The position numbers and the translations under genes were made by a program. This document shows positions 23,654 to 36,139 of a stretch of DNA of 64,000 bases, piece by piece. The notes beneath the pieces are model-generated. The model saw only the letters and a program-made list of their open reading frames with translations. It was not told where the DNA came from and ran no database searches. Source of the stretch: Aselliscus stoliczkanus (Eukaryota; Chordata; Mammalia; Chiroptera; Hipposideridae); assembly GCA_033961575.1 (NCBI GenBank), contig CM066738.1:65323478-65387477 (forward strand), given 5' to 3'. The stretch's first letter is position 1. Every line of letters starts with the position of its first letter.

Positions 23654-26600
23654 CAGTTGACCCTTGAACAACATGGTTAGGGCACTGCCCCCTCAATGGC
23701 TCAATCAAAAATCCTTGTATAACTTTTGACTCCACAAAATTTAACTACTAAAGCCTACTGTTGACCAGAAGCCTTATTAATAACATAAACAGTTGATTAA
23801 CAGATGTTTATTTTGTATGTTATATGTATTATATACTCTATTTTATGATAAAGCAAGCTAGAGAAAACAAAATGTTATTAAGAAAATCATAAGGAAGGAG
23901 TAGGTAGATGCAGTGCTCACTTCCTCCCATGACCACATCAGAATTACAACTAAACTACAGAACATCCATCATTGAGAATTGCCTGAAGTCTAGCTGAACA
24001 GAAGTTTTACAACTAAGGATATACAGAAGAAACCACGTCAAGACTGGTAGGAGGGGCAGACACTCAGAACAGGCTGGTTCCATACACATCTGTGGCAGTT
24101 AAAAATCAGGAGGGATATCTTGGATGTGGAGGTCCCCCCTGAGGACCCCAGCCTAGGGTTCCAGTGCCAGGAAGAGAAATTCCCATAACTCTGCTGTGAA
24201 AACCAGTGAAGATTGTGGCTGAGTGAGATGAGGGTGGCTGAAATCCCAGGTTTTCCTCTTAAAGATCCCACACACAGACTTACTAGCTGACAGCTTCACT
24301 TGCTTTGAGCACTAATACTGAGGTAGCAGTACGAAAGGTGCCAGGGAAATACAAATATGCAGAGGAGCTGAACTGACTAGCTTCAGGGCAAGAGCTAAAG
24401 GGTCAGTGTTGGCAGAGCCATTGCTCCTTTGTTGAGCCTTCCCTCCTCCCAGCCTGTTTACATTAGTGATTCCCTGAGACCCTGCCCCACCCAACTTGGG
24501 GAACCACTCAAGCCACTTCTAGTGGATTTTCCATAGAAATGACCTGTCTTGGCTTATGCTGCAGACTTTCCTAAAATCTCTCAAAGGTTCACAAACCCCA
24601 GATAAATAGCATCTGGCCTTGGCATGCCTGTATTTTTTGCTAAGCAGCCCCAAGCCTGGCACTAGTGGCAGCCAGCCTTGATTCACAGCTTAGCCTCTCC
24701 CAGGCACCCCCAAGCCCAGAACAAGCACCAACCATCTGTAGACCACTTTGTAGCTCGTACCAAGTGACCGTGGGCAGACCACAGGCAATGGCTGACCTTG
24801 GCCTGTACCAGTGCCCTTCACAAGAGGACCCAGAGCCAACACACCTGGTGGCTAGCTTCAGACCACACCAGAGCACTACCCAACTGCCTATGTGGGTGAC
24901 ATACTCAAAGGGTAGACTCAGCAGGCACCAGATCCCTGCTAAAGGAAATACTGCTATATAGGGTCAGACCCTGCACAACAGCTTTTCAACTGTAGTCACA
25001 GTCAGTGAGCCTGTGGGTCAGTCTTTCCTATTGATGTGAAAACAGCAACCAAGTCTCAACTACAACAGGAGGGCACACAAAACCCACACAAAGGTCACAC
25101 CCAGCTCTGGTGACCAAGGAGACTGCGACAATGGGCCCCATAGAACACCTACTACATAAGGCCACTCTATTAAGACAAGGAAATGTAGCAGCTCTACCTA
25201 ATAACATATAGAAACAAAAACAAGGAAGCAGCCAAAATGAGGAGACAAAGAAACATGTCCCAAATGAAAGAACAGAACAAAACTTCAGAAAAATAACAAA
25301 ATGAAGACAAGCAATTCACCAGATGCAGAGTTCAAAATACTGCTTATAAGGATGCTCAATGATCTCAGTGAGAACTTCAAAAAAAAATAAGAACCTTAAA
25401 AGTGGAGATAGAAAACATTAAAAAAAAAACAGAAATGAAGAATACAACTGAAATAAAGAATACATTAGAAGTAATCAATAGTAGATTAGATGAAGCACAG
25501 GATCAAATCATTGATTTGGAAGATAAGATAGCAGAAAACACCCAACCAGAACAGCAAAAATAATTTTTTTTTAAAAAGTGAGGATAGTTTAAGGACCTCT
25601 GGGATAATGAAGCACACCAACATTCATATCATAGTGGTAACAGAAGGGGAAGAGAGAGGGCTAGAAATGGAAAACCTATTTGAAAAAATGACGGAAAACT
25701 TTCCTAACCTGGTGAGGGAAATAGACATACAAGCCCAGGGAGCACAGAGAGTCCCAAACAAGAGGAATCCAAAGAGGCCCACACCATGACACATCATAAT
25801 TAAAATGCCAAAAGTTAAATACAAAAAGCAGCAAGAGGAAAGCAGTTAGTTACCCTCTGGGAATGCTCCCATAAGACTATCAGCTGATTTCTCAACAGAA
25901 ACTTTGCAGGCCAGAAGGGATTGGCAGGAAACATTCAAAATGATGAAAAGTAATGACCTCCAACCAAGATTACTCTACCCAGCCAAGCTATCATTTAGAA
26001 TTGAAGGACAGATAAGAGCTTCCCAGACATGTATTACCAAACTAGTATTACAAGAAATGTTAATGGGGCTTCTTTAAGAAGGAGGAGGAGGAGAAGAAGA
26101 AAAAGATAAAATATATGAATGATAAAATGGCAATAACTACAGATCTATCAATAATTACTGTAAATATAAATTAATTAGATGCTCCAATCAAAAGACAAAG
26201 GGTGACTGAATGGGTAAGAAAATAAGACCCTTACATATGCTGCCTACAAGAGACTCAATTCAGATCAAAAGACACACAGAGACTGAAAATAAAGGGAAGG
26301 AAAAAGATATTTCATGAAAATGGAAAAAGCTGGGGTAACAATATGTATACCAGACAAAACAAAGGCTGTAACAAGAGAGAAAGAAGGACCCCAGTAATTC
26401 CACTTCTGGGTATTTATCCGAAGAAACCCAAATGCTACTTCGAGGGAATGTGTGTATCCATATGTTCATTGAAGCATTATTTAGAATAGCCAATTTATGG
26501 AAGCAACCTAAGTGTCCATCAATAGATGAATGGAAAAGAAGTGGTACATATATACAATGGAATATTCCTCAGCCACAAAAAAGAATGAAACCTTGCCATG

Positions 26601-27167
26601 GATGATTTTTATGGATGGACCTAGAAGGTATTATGCTAAGTAAAATAAGTCAGACAGAGAAAGACAAAGGACATAAGATTTCACTTATATGTGGAATCTA
26701 AATAACAAAATGAATGAACAAACAAAGCAGAAACAAACTCATAGATACAGAGAACCGTTCAATGGATGCCAGATGGGAGGGGATTTGGGAGAATGGGTGA
26801 AAAACTGGAAGGGTTTAAGAAGTACAAATTGGTAGTTACAAAATAGTCATGAGGATGTAAAGTACAGCATAGGGAATATAGTCAATAATATGGTACTATA
26901 ATAACTATGTATGGTGTCAGATGGGTAGTAGATTTCTCAGGGTGATCACTTCATAAGTTGTATAAAAAATGTCTAATCACTATGCTGTATACCTGAAACT
27001 AATATAATATAGTATGTCAACTGTAATTGAAAACTAAAAATATATATAAAAAATGAAAAAAACAAAATCATGAGGAAGAGAAAATATATTTACAGTACTT
27101 ATTTCAAAAAATCTGAATATAAGTGGACCCATGCAGTTCAAACCCATGTTGTTCAAGGTTCAACTGT
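23654..27167. mobile_element. Tigger-like DNA transposon split by an L1
   Basis: The left end reads CAGTTGACCCTTGAACAACA and the right end is its inverted form, TGTTGTTCAAGGTTCAACTG. TA lies outside each end (TA/CAGTTG and CAACTG/TA), as in Tc1/mariner-superfamily insertions. Inside, about 230 bases on the left and 90 on the right belong to the element. The rest is the L1 at 23898-27063. Confidence 0.85.
23898..27063 (+). mobile_element. Internally deleted L1, sense
   Basis: The order is a 5' UTR-like region, ORF1 (coiled-coil region near 25250-25560; MENLFEKMTENFPNLVREID at about 25670), then a short start of ORF2 (from about 26128) that jumps near 26360 to the ORF2 end and 3' UTR. About half of a full L1 is missing and the frames are broken. 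The direct repeat AAAATCATAAGGAAG (23883-23897) recurs as AAAATCATGAGGAAG (27064-27078). Confidence 0.88.
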
Positions 27168-27245
27168 AACTTGTTATTACAGAGGAAGAGCACTTTTGTT
27201 TAAATGACACTAAAAGACCATTACTTTTATACCTGCTTCTTCCAG

Positions 27246-27360
27246 GTGCAAGGCCTCAAGGAGGGTGCCAGCTACGTGTTCCGTGTCCGAGCCATAAACC
27301 AGACAGGTGTTGGCAAGCCATCCGACCTTGCTGGGCCTGTTGTGGCAGAAACTCATCCAG
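27246..27360 (+). CDS. MYOM1: MYOM1 exon: C-terminal half of FN3 domain My8
   Basis: The exon is 115 bases, phase 0 to phase 1. It encodes VQGLKEGASYVFRVRAIN followed by QTGVGKPSDLAGPVVAETHP, the F and G strands of the last FN3 domain before the Ig tail. The acceptor is CTGCTTCTTCCAG. The donor is CCAG/GTGGGC, weaker than most in this gene at intron positions 3 and 4. The intron before it contains the composite Tigger plus L1 insertion, which ends only about 80 bases upstream of this exon. Confidence 0.95.
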
Positions 27361-27784
27361 GTGGGCTTTTCCTTTTTCATTAAAATTAATCTCATCTGTG
27401 TAAGATGCAAAAGTAATAATCGTCTTAACTTTCTGTGCTTTTCGTAGTTTTCAAAATCATCGGTATATGCTATTTGAATAATTAGTAAGTATGACCTTGG
27501 ACCATGACAATCATTTACCACACCTTAGGAGCCTCAGGACAGGGGTGAGCCAGGTTTGAAATGGTCCAGGACTATTCTGGTTTATACTTAAAAATAGGGA
27601 AGTTCTTGATCAAATTATGCATCCTGGACCTACTATTTCAAGTATACATTTCTGGGATGTTATTCCTATTATAGTGTGGCCATAAAGTCCCACAAGAATA
27701 TTTTCCCAATCATTGGGAAAGCCAGAACAGTGCAATTAGCAAATAATGATCCTTAAACAAGTAGGATTTTTAGTTAAGTTAAAC

Positions 27785-28073
27785 CAGGGGTCAGCAAACT
27801 TTTTCTGTGAAGGGCCTGGTAATAGATATGTTTGACTTTATGGCCGTATGGTTTCTAATGCAATATTCAACTCTGTCATGACACAAAAGCCGCCATAGAC
27901 AATATATAAATTAATAAGCATAGCTATGTTTCAATAATTTCACATCCTGAAATATTAATCTTCTTTTGATTTTTTCAACTGTTTAAAAATTTAAAAACTG
28001 TTCTTAGCTTGCAAGCCATACAAAAAGAGGCAATAGGCCAGATTTAGTCTGCAGACCATGGTTTGTTGACCTG
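27785..28073. mobile_element. MER20-like hAT element
   Basis: The left end is CAGGGGTCAGCAAACTTTTT and the right end is TGGTTTGTTGACCTG. The flanking 8-base repeats AGTTAAAC (27777-27784) and TGTTAAAC (28074-28081) differ by one base, the length expected for hAT. The inner text (GCAATATTCAACTCTGTCAT) matches MER20 as I remember it. It is ancient and non-coding. Confidence 0.8.
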
Positions 28074-29017
28074 TGTTAAACTAACAGCAGTCCTAACAAA
28101 ATGATCTGTACAGGTGATGCAGCCCTCATTCCCAGTTTTAGGAGATATCATAACTGGACTAGGGGAAACAGTCTTTCCCTTTGTTATGGGAACAAAGTTT
28201 ACAGTGTTCACTGTGCAAATAGTTTCAGATTATTATATAATAATTGTTTATTTTATCATTTAACCTCTATCACTTTTCAAGGTTATATATTTCAGTTTAT
28301 TAGAGTTGCATAAATTAAAGCACTGGAAATGAGAGAGGATAAAAACATATTAACCAGTTATTTTAAGTTTACATTCATTCTAGTCCAAGCACTTTCACTT
28401 TGATCCATCCCTATTTTGAGACTGAAATAAAGAGACGATACATAATGCAATATTTATTTTTATGATGAAAAAAGAAATACAAACAATGAAAACGCTGCTC
28501 TCACTTCGTGTTATGTGGAAAATACGTCAAATGTACCCTCTGAGGAAATATTTGTCCCTTTCATCCTATTACTTCATATCCTGCTTTCAACTATTCTTAT
28601 AACTACCCTCCAAAGCTGGGTGGGACAGAAATGACCTTCTTATACCAAAGTGTGGTGGGTGTGTCTGGACAGAGTGCCACACCTCATATAAGTCCCCTTT
28701 GTAAAATTTTATGAGAAAACAGGAAAATGCTAGGAACATATGTGCCAAGTGAAAGGTAACACATGAAGACACCAACACACATATTCCTGTAGAAATCAGA
28801 CCCTTCATGTGCCAACTGTAAGGAAATATAAGATGCCAAATGGACATGCAAAAGGACCCAACAGCAAAGTCTACCCTTATAAGAACAACATTTAGATGAC
28901 TATAAAAGTAAACTCTTAATCTAGTCATGGGTAAGTTAAAAGCACACTTTAAGTAGTAGATCCAAATCTAATTGACTGAAGAAAGCTTAAATTGATTTAT
29001 TGTTTTCTCACCCATAG

Positions 29018-29097
29018 CCACAGAATGGCAGGTGGCCAGTCATGACATTAACAAAGCCATCACTATGGACATTTTACCACCAAAAAAGAATCTGCTG
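29018..29097 (+). other. Candidate cryptic or poison exon in the My8-My9 intron
   Basis: A stretch of 80 bases is bordered by a good acceptor (TTGTTTTCTCACCCATAG) and a good donor (CTG/GTGAGC). Entered from 27360 in phase 1 it stays open for its whole length (ATEWQVASHDINKAITMDIL and on to LL), but it ends in phase 0. Joining to 34343 would then shift frame and meet TAA at 34361-34363. I recognise no repeat or protein family in it. It could be a frame-breaking exon or chance splice sites. It is not part of the known protein. Confidence 0.3.
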
Positions 29098-29160
29098 GTG
29101 AGCTCCTGGGCAAGAGTTCTGTTTCACTGATTTGGAATAAGCCATCAAAAGTCATTTTTT

Positions 29161-29252
29161 TTTTTTTGAGGGCAGTGTCACTGGCCCTCATATGTGGGAC
29201 CCGAACCGGGGCCCAAGCCAGCGCTTAACCACCACACCACTCGGCCAGCCCC
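29161..29252 (-). mobile_element. Short-form SINE, antisense
   Basis: T-run, GAGGGCAGTGTCACTGGCCC, then CACTCGGCCAGCCCC. The perfect direct repeat CAAAAGTCATTTTTT lies at 29146-29160 and 29253-29267. A few head bases are missing (GGGGCCCAAGCCAGCG). It inserted 64 bases downstream of the candidate cryptic exon. Confidence 0.92.
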
Positions 29253-30744
29253 CAAAAGTCATTTTTTATGCCAATTCTATTTCCAAAATATAACTACAAA
29301 CAACAGCTGCAGAGGTTGATATACTAAATAGCACTAGGTTAACCCACACAGGAACCACTGGCTCATGGCCTAGGAAAGAATCCTGGGATACACAAAGTCA
29401 GAATGCTTTGCCATGAAGGGGCACCAAAACCTAGGAGATCCTTGGACTTGTTCCATATGCAATAGGCACATTCATTCTTGCAACATGTTTCTTTAGCACC
29501 TACTACATGCCAGATACTGTGTGAGCACCAGGAGTAATGTGACATTTATCATTACATACTGGGCTTATGATCTAATGGAAAAGCCAGAGTTATAATGAGA
29601 GCTGGCTAGATTTTCATAAAATATTTCCCATAGCTGAATAGGCTATAGACTAGGTATTAAGGTTTTATAAGTCCCTATAAAAACTTATATGTAGCCTAAG
29701 GTTGTTTGTATTTATTAATTTTTTAAATACTCATATATTACTTTTACTAGGATATTTCTTATATGTTAGAATGGATGGGGTGAGGGTTGGGGTTGTTATA
29801 AATTTTAAGATTTGGGATGTGAAATTTGTATTGCTATTTCATACAAATGACTCCTTTTGGAATGCATTATTAAAATTTCAGATAGAAAATAAAGCTTACC
29901 ATGTAACAGCAAACCTCAAATACATCTAACAAGATACCTTAAGTGTAATCTGAATTCCAGTTCAAAGTTAACCTAATCCACCAGGGTTGGTAGGATCACT
30001 GGTCTCCCTTTGATGTCAACAAATATGCCAGCAGATGTAGCTCAGCCACTGCCACAAAGTCTAGTTGTATTGGTAATGAGGATTCAGAAAATGGACTAAG
30101 TGTGCCATGCTTTACCAAGAAATCTGTTAGCCAAAAAAGGCCATAAGAAAAATAAGCTGAAAACTATTTAGTGTAGATTTGTTGGTATAGTCTATTCTTG
30201 ATATTTGATATTTATCAAACAGTATCTGTGTTGATTGCATCAGGCCTGGAGTGTAGGTGGAAGCAAGGTAAGCCAGATCAGATGGGAGACGAGAGACACC
30301 TGCCAAGGTGTGGCAGGTGATCTGGAGGGCAACAAATAACTGGCAGTATAGGCTGCAGGTATTCTTATCAGAGAAACAGCAGTAGGCTGGAGACTTCCGG
30401 TGATAGGCAGAACCCAGACACAAGTCAGAGTCTCAAGCCAGAGCTGAGTTACTGGAAGTTAGGATGTGGTCACTAGGAGCAAGGCTGTTTAGAAGACCCC
30501 AGCACCAGAAGAAATAATGAACTGGGATTGAGGTGACAACTGACTAACCTATCCGTTTCCAAACTCTGGTTGGTCATAGAACCTGGTAGGGCCAAGAATG
30601 TAAAAGTGTGCTCAGTGGCCTAGTTAGTGGTGGAGTCTTGAAGGATTCTGAAGCAGAAAGCCAGGCTGACTGTTAAAGATTAGCTCAAGTGATTTAGACA
30701 AGTGCGCTTGTATTTGCTTGCTAACTGATCTCTTTCACCCATTA

Positions 30745-30900
30745 GAACAGTACTTCTAAACCTTGGCTATACATTAGAATCATGCCAAGAACTTTCTGAA
30801 AATAGTGACATTCCAGATTCCATTCCAGGCCAATTAAATCAGAATCTCCAAGACTGATCCTGGGCATAGGGTCGTTTTTGTTTGTTTGTTTAGCTCCTTG
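30745..30900. mobile_element. MER5-like hAT remnant
   Basis: CAGTACTTCTAAACCTTGGC, then ACATTAGAATCATGCC and TTAAATCAGAATCTCC follow the MER5A pattern as I know it. It is old, truncated and non-coding. Confidence 0.65.
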
Positions 30901-30929
30901 GGCAATTCTAGTGTAAAACCAGGCTTGTG

Positions 30930-31040
30930 AACTGCATTAGACTGTGCGCTCCTTCAAAATAGGAGCTGTGCCTTTTTTTTCTGTATGCCAAGAGCCTAGT
31001 ACCTGGTTTATAGTAGTCATTTATTAAATGGAAAAAACTA
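30930..31040 (+). mobile_element. L2 3' end remnant
   Basis: TGCGCTCCTTCAAAATAGGA followed by TGTGCC, then AGAGCCTAGTACCTGG and TTATTAAATG, follows the well-known L2 3' end pattern. Confidence 0.65.
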
Positions 31041-33494
31041 ATGAATGACTACCATGATTTGGTCAGTGAGTGTGATTCTGTTTTACAGCCACAGCATGCA
31101 CACATAACCTTAGATATTTCGTAATGAACGCCTGGTTATGAAGGGTGAGCTGGGAGAGAAGTGTCAATGGAGGCTACAATGAGGACAACAAAAATGGTGG
31201 TCACCCAGCGGTCCTCACCTAAAACCTAGTGGAGCTCTGTATTACTTGTGGCTGATTACATTTACTTTACTTCTATCTGCTTCTATTCTGTGTCACTCCA
31301 TTTTTTTAAACATCACACATGCACATATGCATGCATGCACCATGGAGAAAGACAAAAATTAAAGCTTGTAAAGTTAATCCATTAATGCTGATGTAAAAAA
31401 CTAAATTGTCTGAGAAAGAATTTTCATATCATATTATGAAATGTATGGGAAGATGAACAGTTTACTGTGATCTTTTAGCTTTTACATTTTATCTTTTTAA
31501 AAAATCTTTTTTTGGAGGGGAGAGGAAAGTGGGATGGAATTAATTTCCAAATAGTTTATTTTAACCCTGGGCTACTTTACCCATTCACATACTGGGGGTA
31601 GTGGCAAGCCTGGAGGGACCATTAAAATGCCATTCTATACAATATCCCGCTGTGTCCATGCATATTACGGATTTTTTTAGGATTGAGGCAGCTAGTTGAC
31701 TAGAGACAACTCTTCTTAAATCTTTTTCAGACCAAAATAATCTCTTTCATTTTCTATAGCTAAATCTCCTGTACTCTTAGCTGAATTCTTCATGTTCTTG
31801 AGCAGATTGAAAGTTTTTTCGGGGGGAAAATCTAAGTCCTAACAAATTTTGGTCCACTTTTCCATCTCAGCCCCATTGAAAAGAGGGATGGCCTTTCAGC
31901 TAGATGAAAATATCCATAAAATAACCAGTGCAACTTTTTGAAAAATAAAATCTAATTAAATACTCATCTTAATAAGTATTTGATTTTTAAAATGAAGTGT
32001 TGAATATAGTTTTAATTCTTTTTTTCGCTTAATTTAAGTAAATCGATCAATAGCACCCATCAAACCCACAATTATGTGTGCATAAATTGAAGAAATGTTC
32101 ATGCCTTTTTTCCTACCCACTACTGACATTGTGTACAATGTGCTGATTATTACATGATTAATCAAGAAAAGCTTCACAGATGAAGAAAACTCTCTTAGAT
32201 ACTAGTTGACATTACATCTAATTCCTACTTATTTTGTCTCTCCAGGCAGTTACTTAATTTCAAATTACAAATTTTAATCTAAGGCTTTTAAAAAACTACA
32301 TGTTCTTTTCTAAAAGTGTAAATTATTACATTTCTTACATTAGAGCCTAGCTGTAAGGTAATGATGTAAAATTCATAAGTTAAGGTGGAAATACACACAT
32401 ATTGCGTGGAACTTAAAAATAACATCTTTTGTTTCACTTTGTATTATCACAAAAGAGCTCCAAGTACTTTACAAAAATTAATTTTCCAGAATAATTCAGT
32501 GAGACAGTTCTATATTTTTTCAGTAATTGAAACAATGGAGACAGTAACTAAGCAGGGCTTTCCTGTACTCCAGGTTGCATGGGTTTGAGTCCAAAGTTGG
32601 TCATTTAGAAACCTACACAAATTATTGTGTTAAATATCCAGTTGTTCCATTTACCTGAGAATTTACTACTAAAGCATCAATACTTTAAAATTTCATTTTA
32701 GCACTCTTTGATGAAATTCTTATAAAATAGATTATACATTTCAGTACATGCTTTTCAACCTTCTTAGGTGCAGTGTACTAACCTTATTTATCTTTTTCTG
32801 TTTGACTGAGAGCCATAAATATCGACCTTACTTACTATACAGTGTTATAATACAGTCATGTCTTATGGGGTGAGGAGCCATTTGTCCTTCTACAAAATAA
32901 TGTTTTGAGGCTTGCTTTTTAGTTTTCTGCCTCCTCTCCTGCAGTCATTTTTTCTTATTCGCTGTGTGCCTGCTGAGAGAAATAGCTTCTTACTTCTCTC
33001 TCTTTTTTGGGTTTAGTATAGTATCTCAAGGTAAGTATAGATAGATTCCAAGAATTATATGGAATTCTCCAGTGAGTGTCACTGCTCATTATTTGGGCAC
33101 TTGTGTTCTTTTGATCTTCCCCTGAGTGAAGTTTTGCAATTTTTCCCCCCGACAAGTTTTATTGGATAGTAGGCCAGGATGCTGGCTTTCTACTATACAA
33201 TCTAGAGAGAAAACCTTCAATCCTTTGGTAAGTATCTATTAGAATTTTTTTATGCTTTTAAAAAATAAAGCTGTGCCTTTTTGAGATGAAATATATTTTT
33301 CCTAATATATGGAAGCAAATCAAGTTTAAACTGGTAATTCAATGCATGTCAATTTGAGAAGAGCATTTTATTTTTCAAACTGGATTTTGAAATGTTTAGA
33401 TGTAAACATTTTATGTGCTGCACAAACTCTCTTTGAATTGCAATGTTAGATGCGGGTGCAATTTATTGTAACTCTCAAAAATAAAAGAACTCAA

Positions 33495-33630
33495 GGGCCG
33501 GCCAAGTGGCGCGGTGGTTAAGCGCCGGCTTGGGAAGCCAGCGGCCCCGGTTCGGTCCCACATATGAGGGCCAGTGACACTGCCCTCAAAAACAACAACA
33601 ACAAAAAAAAAAAAAACCAAAAAATAAAAA
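33495..33630 (+). mobile_element. Short-form SINE, sense
   Basis: The head is GGGCCGGCCAAGTGGCGCGG, the end is GTGACACTGCCCTC, and an A/C-rich tail follows. The perfect direct repeat AATAAAAGAACTCAA lies at 33480-33494 and 33631-33645. The tRNA stem pairing (CGGCTTGGGAAGCCAGCGG) is clean, suggesting a young copy. Confidence 0.93.
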
Positions 33631-34342
33631 AATAAAAGAACTCAAAATATTAATGGAATTGTTTTGTTTTAAAATCCAAATGCCAATCTTCTTGAAACTC
33701 CTGGATCTCTTGAAATTCATTTCTATTACAGTCATTTCTAGGTTATTTCTGTTGTTCTAAACTAGAGGAGCATTTTTGGATTGATTTGTGGTTGTCTGAT
33801 TCATATATTTCTCCATTTTTAAACAATTTACAAAATTTAAACATGTGAAAGCATGCAATTCTTATCACCTATACTTTCTCCCCTTCAATTTCCCTTTGGT
33901 TTCTTTATCTCTTATCTATCCTTTATTGATGACCAGTTGGATATGGGTGTGTGTTCTTAAAGCAAAGTCATGAATTAGGTCCTGATAAGGACCATTCAAC
34001 TTTCCTTTTTCCCTAGGCTGCCTTTCCCACCTTATTTATGATCAACCTACTCCCATAACTGAGCAATCAGTCACATCAACCAATTCTTATTCTGCCCTGG
34101 CCAAACAATACTTTTCATAATGTTGGCTCTACCTAAGAAACATAGCACATTTATTTAATTCTGTGTTGCAGTATAAAAGTTGAATTGTAGCCCAAATTGT
34201 CAGTCACAGTGAGCAGTTGAGCTTTTCCTTTACGCAAGCTCCAGGTCCTGCTTTAAGGCTAAAGTAAAGGATCCTGAGGTAAGGCATTCTTACTCGGTCG
34301 ATTTTACCAGAAAATATCAGTGTCTCTTTTGTTTTCTTCTAG

Positions 34343-34499
34343 GAACCAAGGAGGTTGTTGTAAGTGTGGATGATGATGGAGTCGTTTCCTTGAACTTTGA
34401 ATGTGATCAGTTGACTCCAAATTCTGAGTTCATCTGGTCCAAAGATTATGTATCCACTGAGGACTCTCCACGTTTAGAAATTGAAAGCAAAGGCAACAA
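34343..34499 (+). CDS. MYOM1: MYOM1 exon: N-terminal part of Ig domain My9
   Basis: The exon is 157 bases, phase 1 to phase 2. It encodes GTKEVVVSVDDDGVVSLNFECDQ and so on: a beta-sandwich start with the B-strand cysteine in NFECD and the C-strand tryptophan in FIWSKD, ending ESKGNK. Acceptor is TTTTCTTCTAG. The donor is CAA/GTATGG, unusual and weak, chosen because only this cut joins in frame to KMTFKDLG at 36140. Reading through it meets a stop after a few codons. Confidence 0.93.
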
Positions 34500-36139
34500 G
34501 TATGGACTGTTTCAATCATAATCCTGGGTTTTCTTTTCATGATAGGAGGATGAAGTAAACTCTTGGATTTCCATTTGAAATACTTGGTTTATACCAGTAT
34601 AAACCTTAAAAAAATAACAATCCTTATGAAGTACTTTTTACATTATTCCATTTAAAGTGCTGGCTCATTCATGATGTTAGAAGAGCTTTGACTGACATAT
34701 AAACAAGCTTAAAAAATGAGTCTAATTATTGTACAAGATTTTGAAATCTTAAAGTAACAATGAGGATGCTTATGGGGAGGGAGCAAGGAAGAACTTGCTA
34801 CTTGCTGATTCAAGATATGGGAAATTAAACGGGTTAGGTATAATCTGTTCTGTTTTTTTTTCTTTTCACCACCACTTATTAGTGACACAGCAATCCACTG
34901 GAAAGAATTCCATATGGGAAGCACAGGATAGATTATTTCTAGTCCCAGCTCTACCAGGAGCTGGCTGTGTGACCTGGAGCAGTTTTTTTGTTTGTTTGTT
35001 TTTTTTGAGGGCAGTGTCACTGACCCTCGTATGTGGGACCAAACCGGGGTCGCTGGCTTCCCAAGCCAGCGCTTAACCACCGCGCCACTCGGCCGGCCCA
35101 CCTGGAGCAGTTTTTAACTTCCATGGACCTCAGATTTCTTTTTCTATAGGGGATTAATTTTATGATCTATTACTGACTTGCAGCCTCAAGATTCTGAGGT
35201 GTGTTTTTTTACTTTGCCTTACTTATCAATCTTTATATCTTTATAGTACCAATCATATTGGATTGTATTTGGTTAAAGCAAAATATTCCTATTATTTCTA
35301 TTACAAAGTAGTTTAATATATATCAAGAATAAAAGAAAGAAAGAGTTAGTAATTTTGTGGGAGAACGGTAAGGAAATACTGAATATAATAAAAACACATC
35401 TTGCTGCCTCTATGCTGTAAAGTCCTTGAAGTAAAACATAAATAGGTCAAAGAAAACACAAACTATAAATTTTTCTTCCAGTTTGTGCATTTAACTAATA
35501 TTTAAATGTTTGGCTGATCTTTCACAGACTAGCAATATAACTTACCAAAGTTAGAAACCCCAGTGAACTAGACCATTGACCAATTAATTTATTTATTCCA
35601 CAGATATTTATTAAGCACATATAATATGCCAGAGAAGGCACTGGATCCTGAAGGACACAACAGTAAACAAAATAGATCTTGTCCCTAAAGGCACATGGTG
35701 CCTTATTATATAGATAATGAAATAGGCAATACCAAAGCAGTTTGATAACCTTAAAAAAAGGGAAGTGCAGGGATGACCTAAGAGAGGCACTGGAGTTACC
35801 AACAGCAGCTCCTGCCCTGTGGGGAAAAAATTTTAGGCTCCCCAGCAAAGTTGATCAGCTAAAAATGTCTTTATTTGAGATATGTATTGACATGCAACAT
35901 AGCTTGGGAATGGGAGACTTATACCAGCTCCCTACTCCCATCATCATCACACCATAGGAGGAGGTCAGGAAAGACTTTCCAGAAACAGCAAGAATGAGTA
36001 TGCTTTAGGTCAGCAAGGGGAGTAGGAACAAGTGCTCCAAACGAAAGGAGTAGCATGTCAAATGGCCAGGGACAATGTAGGACACAGGTCCATAGACCCC
36101 ACACAGCCTCATTTCTCATATAAATATTCTGTCCTGAAG
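34500..36139 (+). other. MYOM1: Intron inside Ig domain My9
   Basis: This 1.6 kb intron holds an antisense MIR remnant (about 34905-35170) split by a short antisense SINE with a clear target duplication. An old mammalian repeat follows (about 35580-36080), with the familiar 'lasting ATTTATTAAGCACAT...ATGCCAG' pattern. Nothing else is recognised. Confidence 0.55.
34988..35099 (-). mobile_element. Short-form SINE inside an MIR remnant
   Basis: A T-rich run, GAGGGCAGTGTCACTGACCC and the end GCCACTCGGCCGGCCC. The 16-base repeat ACCTGGAGCAGTTTTT lies at 34972-34987 and 35100-35115. The target is MIR sequence (GTGACCTGGAGCAGTTTT), giving a dated layer of a young SINE in an old one. Confidence 0.93.

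Larger units (their letters stand above)
19556..27245 (+). other. MYOM1: Intron inside FN3 domain My8
   Basis: This 7.7 kb intron holds a long SINE (22158-22615), a short antisense SINE (22782-22885), and a Tigger-like element split by an internally deleted L1 (23654-27167). The stretch 19560-22140 shows no gene and no repeat that I can name confidently. About 21100-21290 resembles old mammalian repeat sequence. Confidence 0.6.
27361..34342 (+). other. MYOM1: Intron between My8 and My9
   Basis: This 7.0 kb intron contains an MER20-like hAT element (27785-28073), the candidate cryptic exon (29018-29097), two short SINEs (29161-29252 and 33495-33630), an MER5-like hAT remnant (about 30745-30900), and an L2 3' end (about 30930-31040). 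The stretches 28100-29000 and 31050-33450 look unique and AT-rich. Confidence 0.6.

Noticed and set aside
24665..24961. A 98-codon open frame in GC-richer sequence
   Set aside because: It lies in the 5' UTR-like part of the L1 at 23898-27063 and is repetitive L1 sequence, not a gene.
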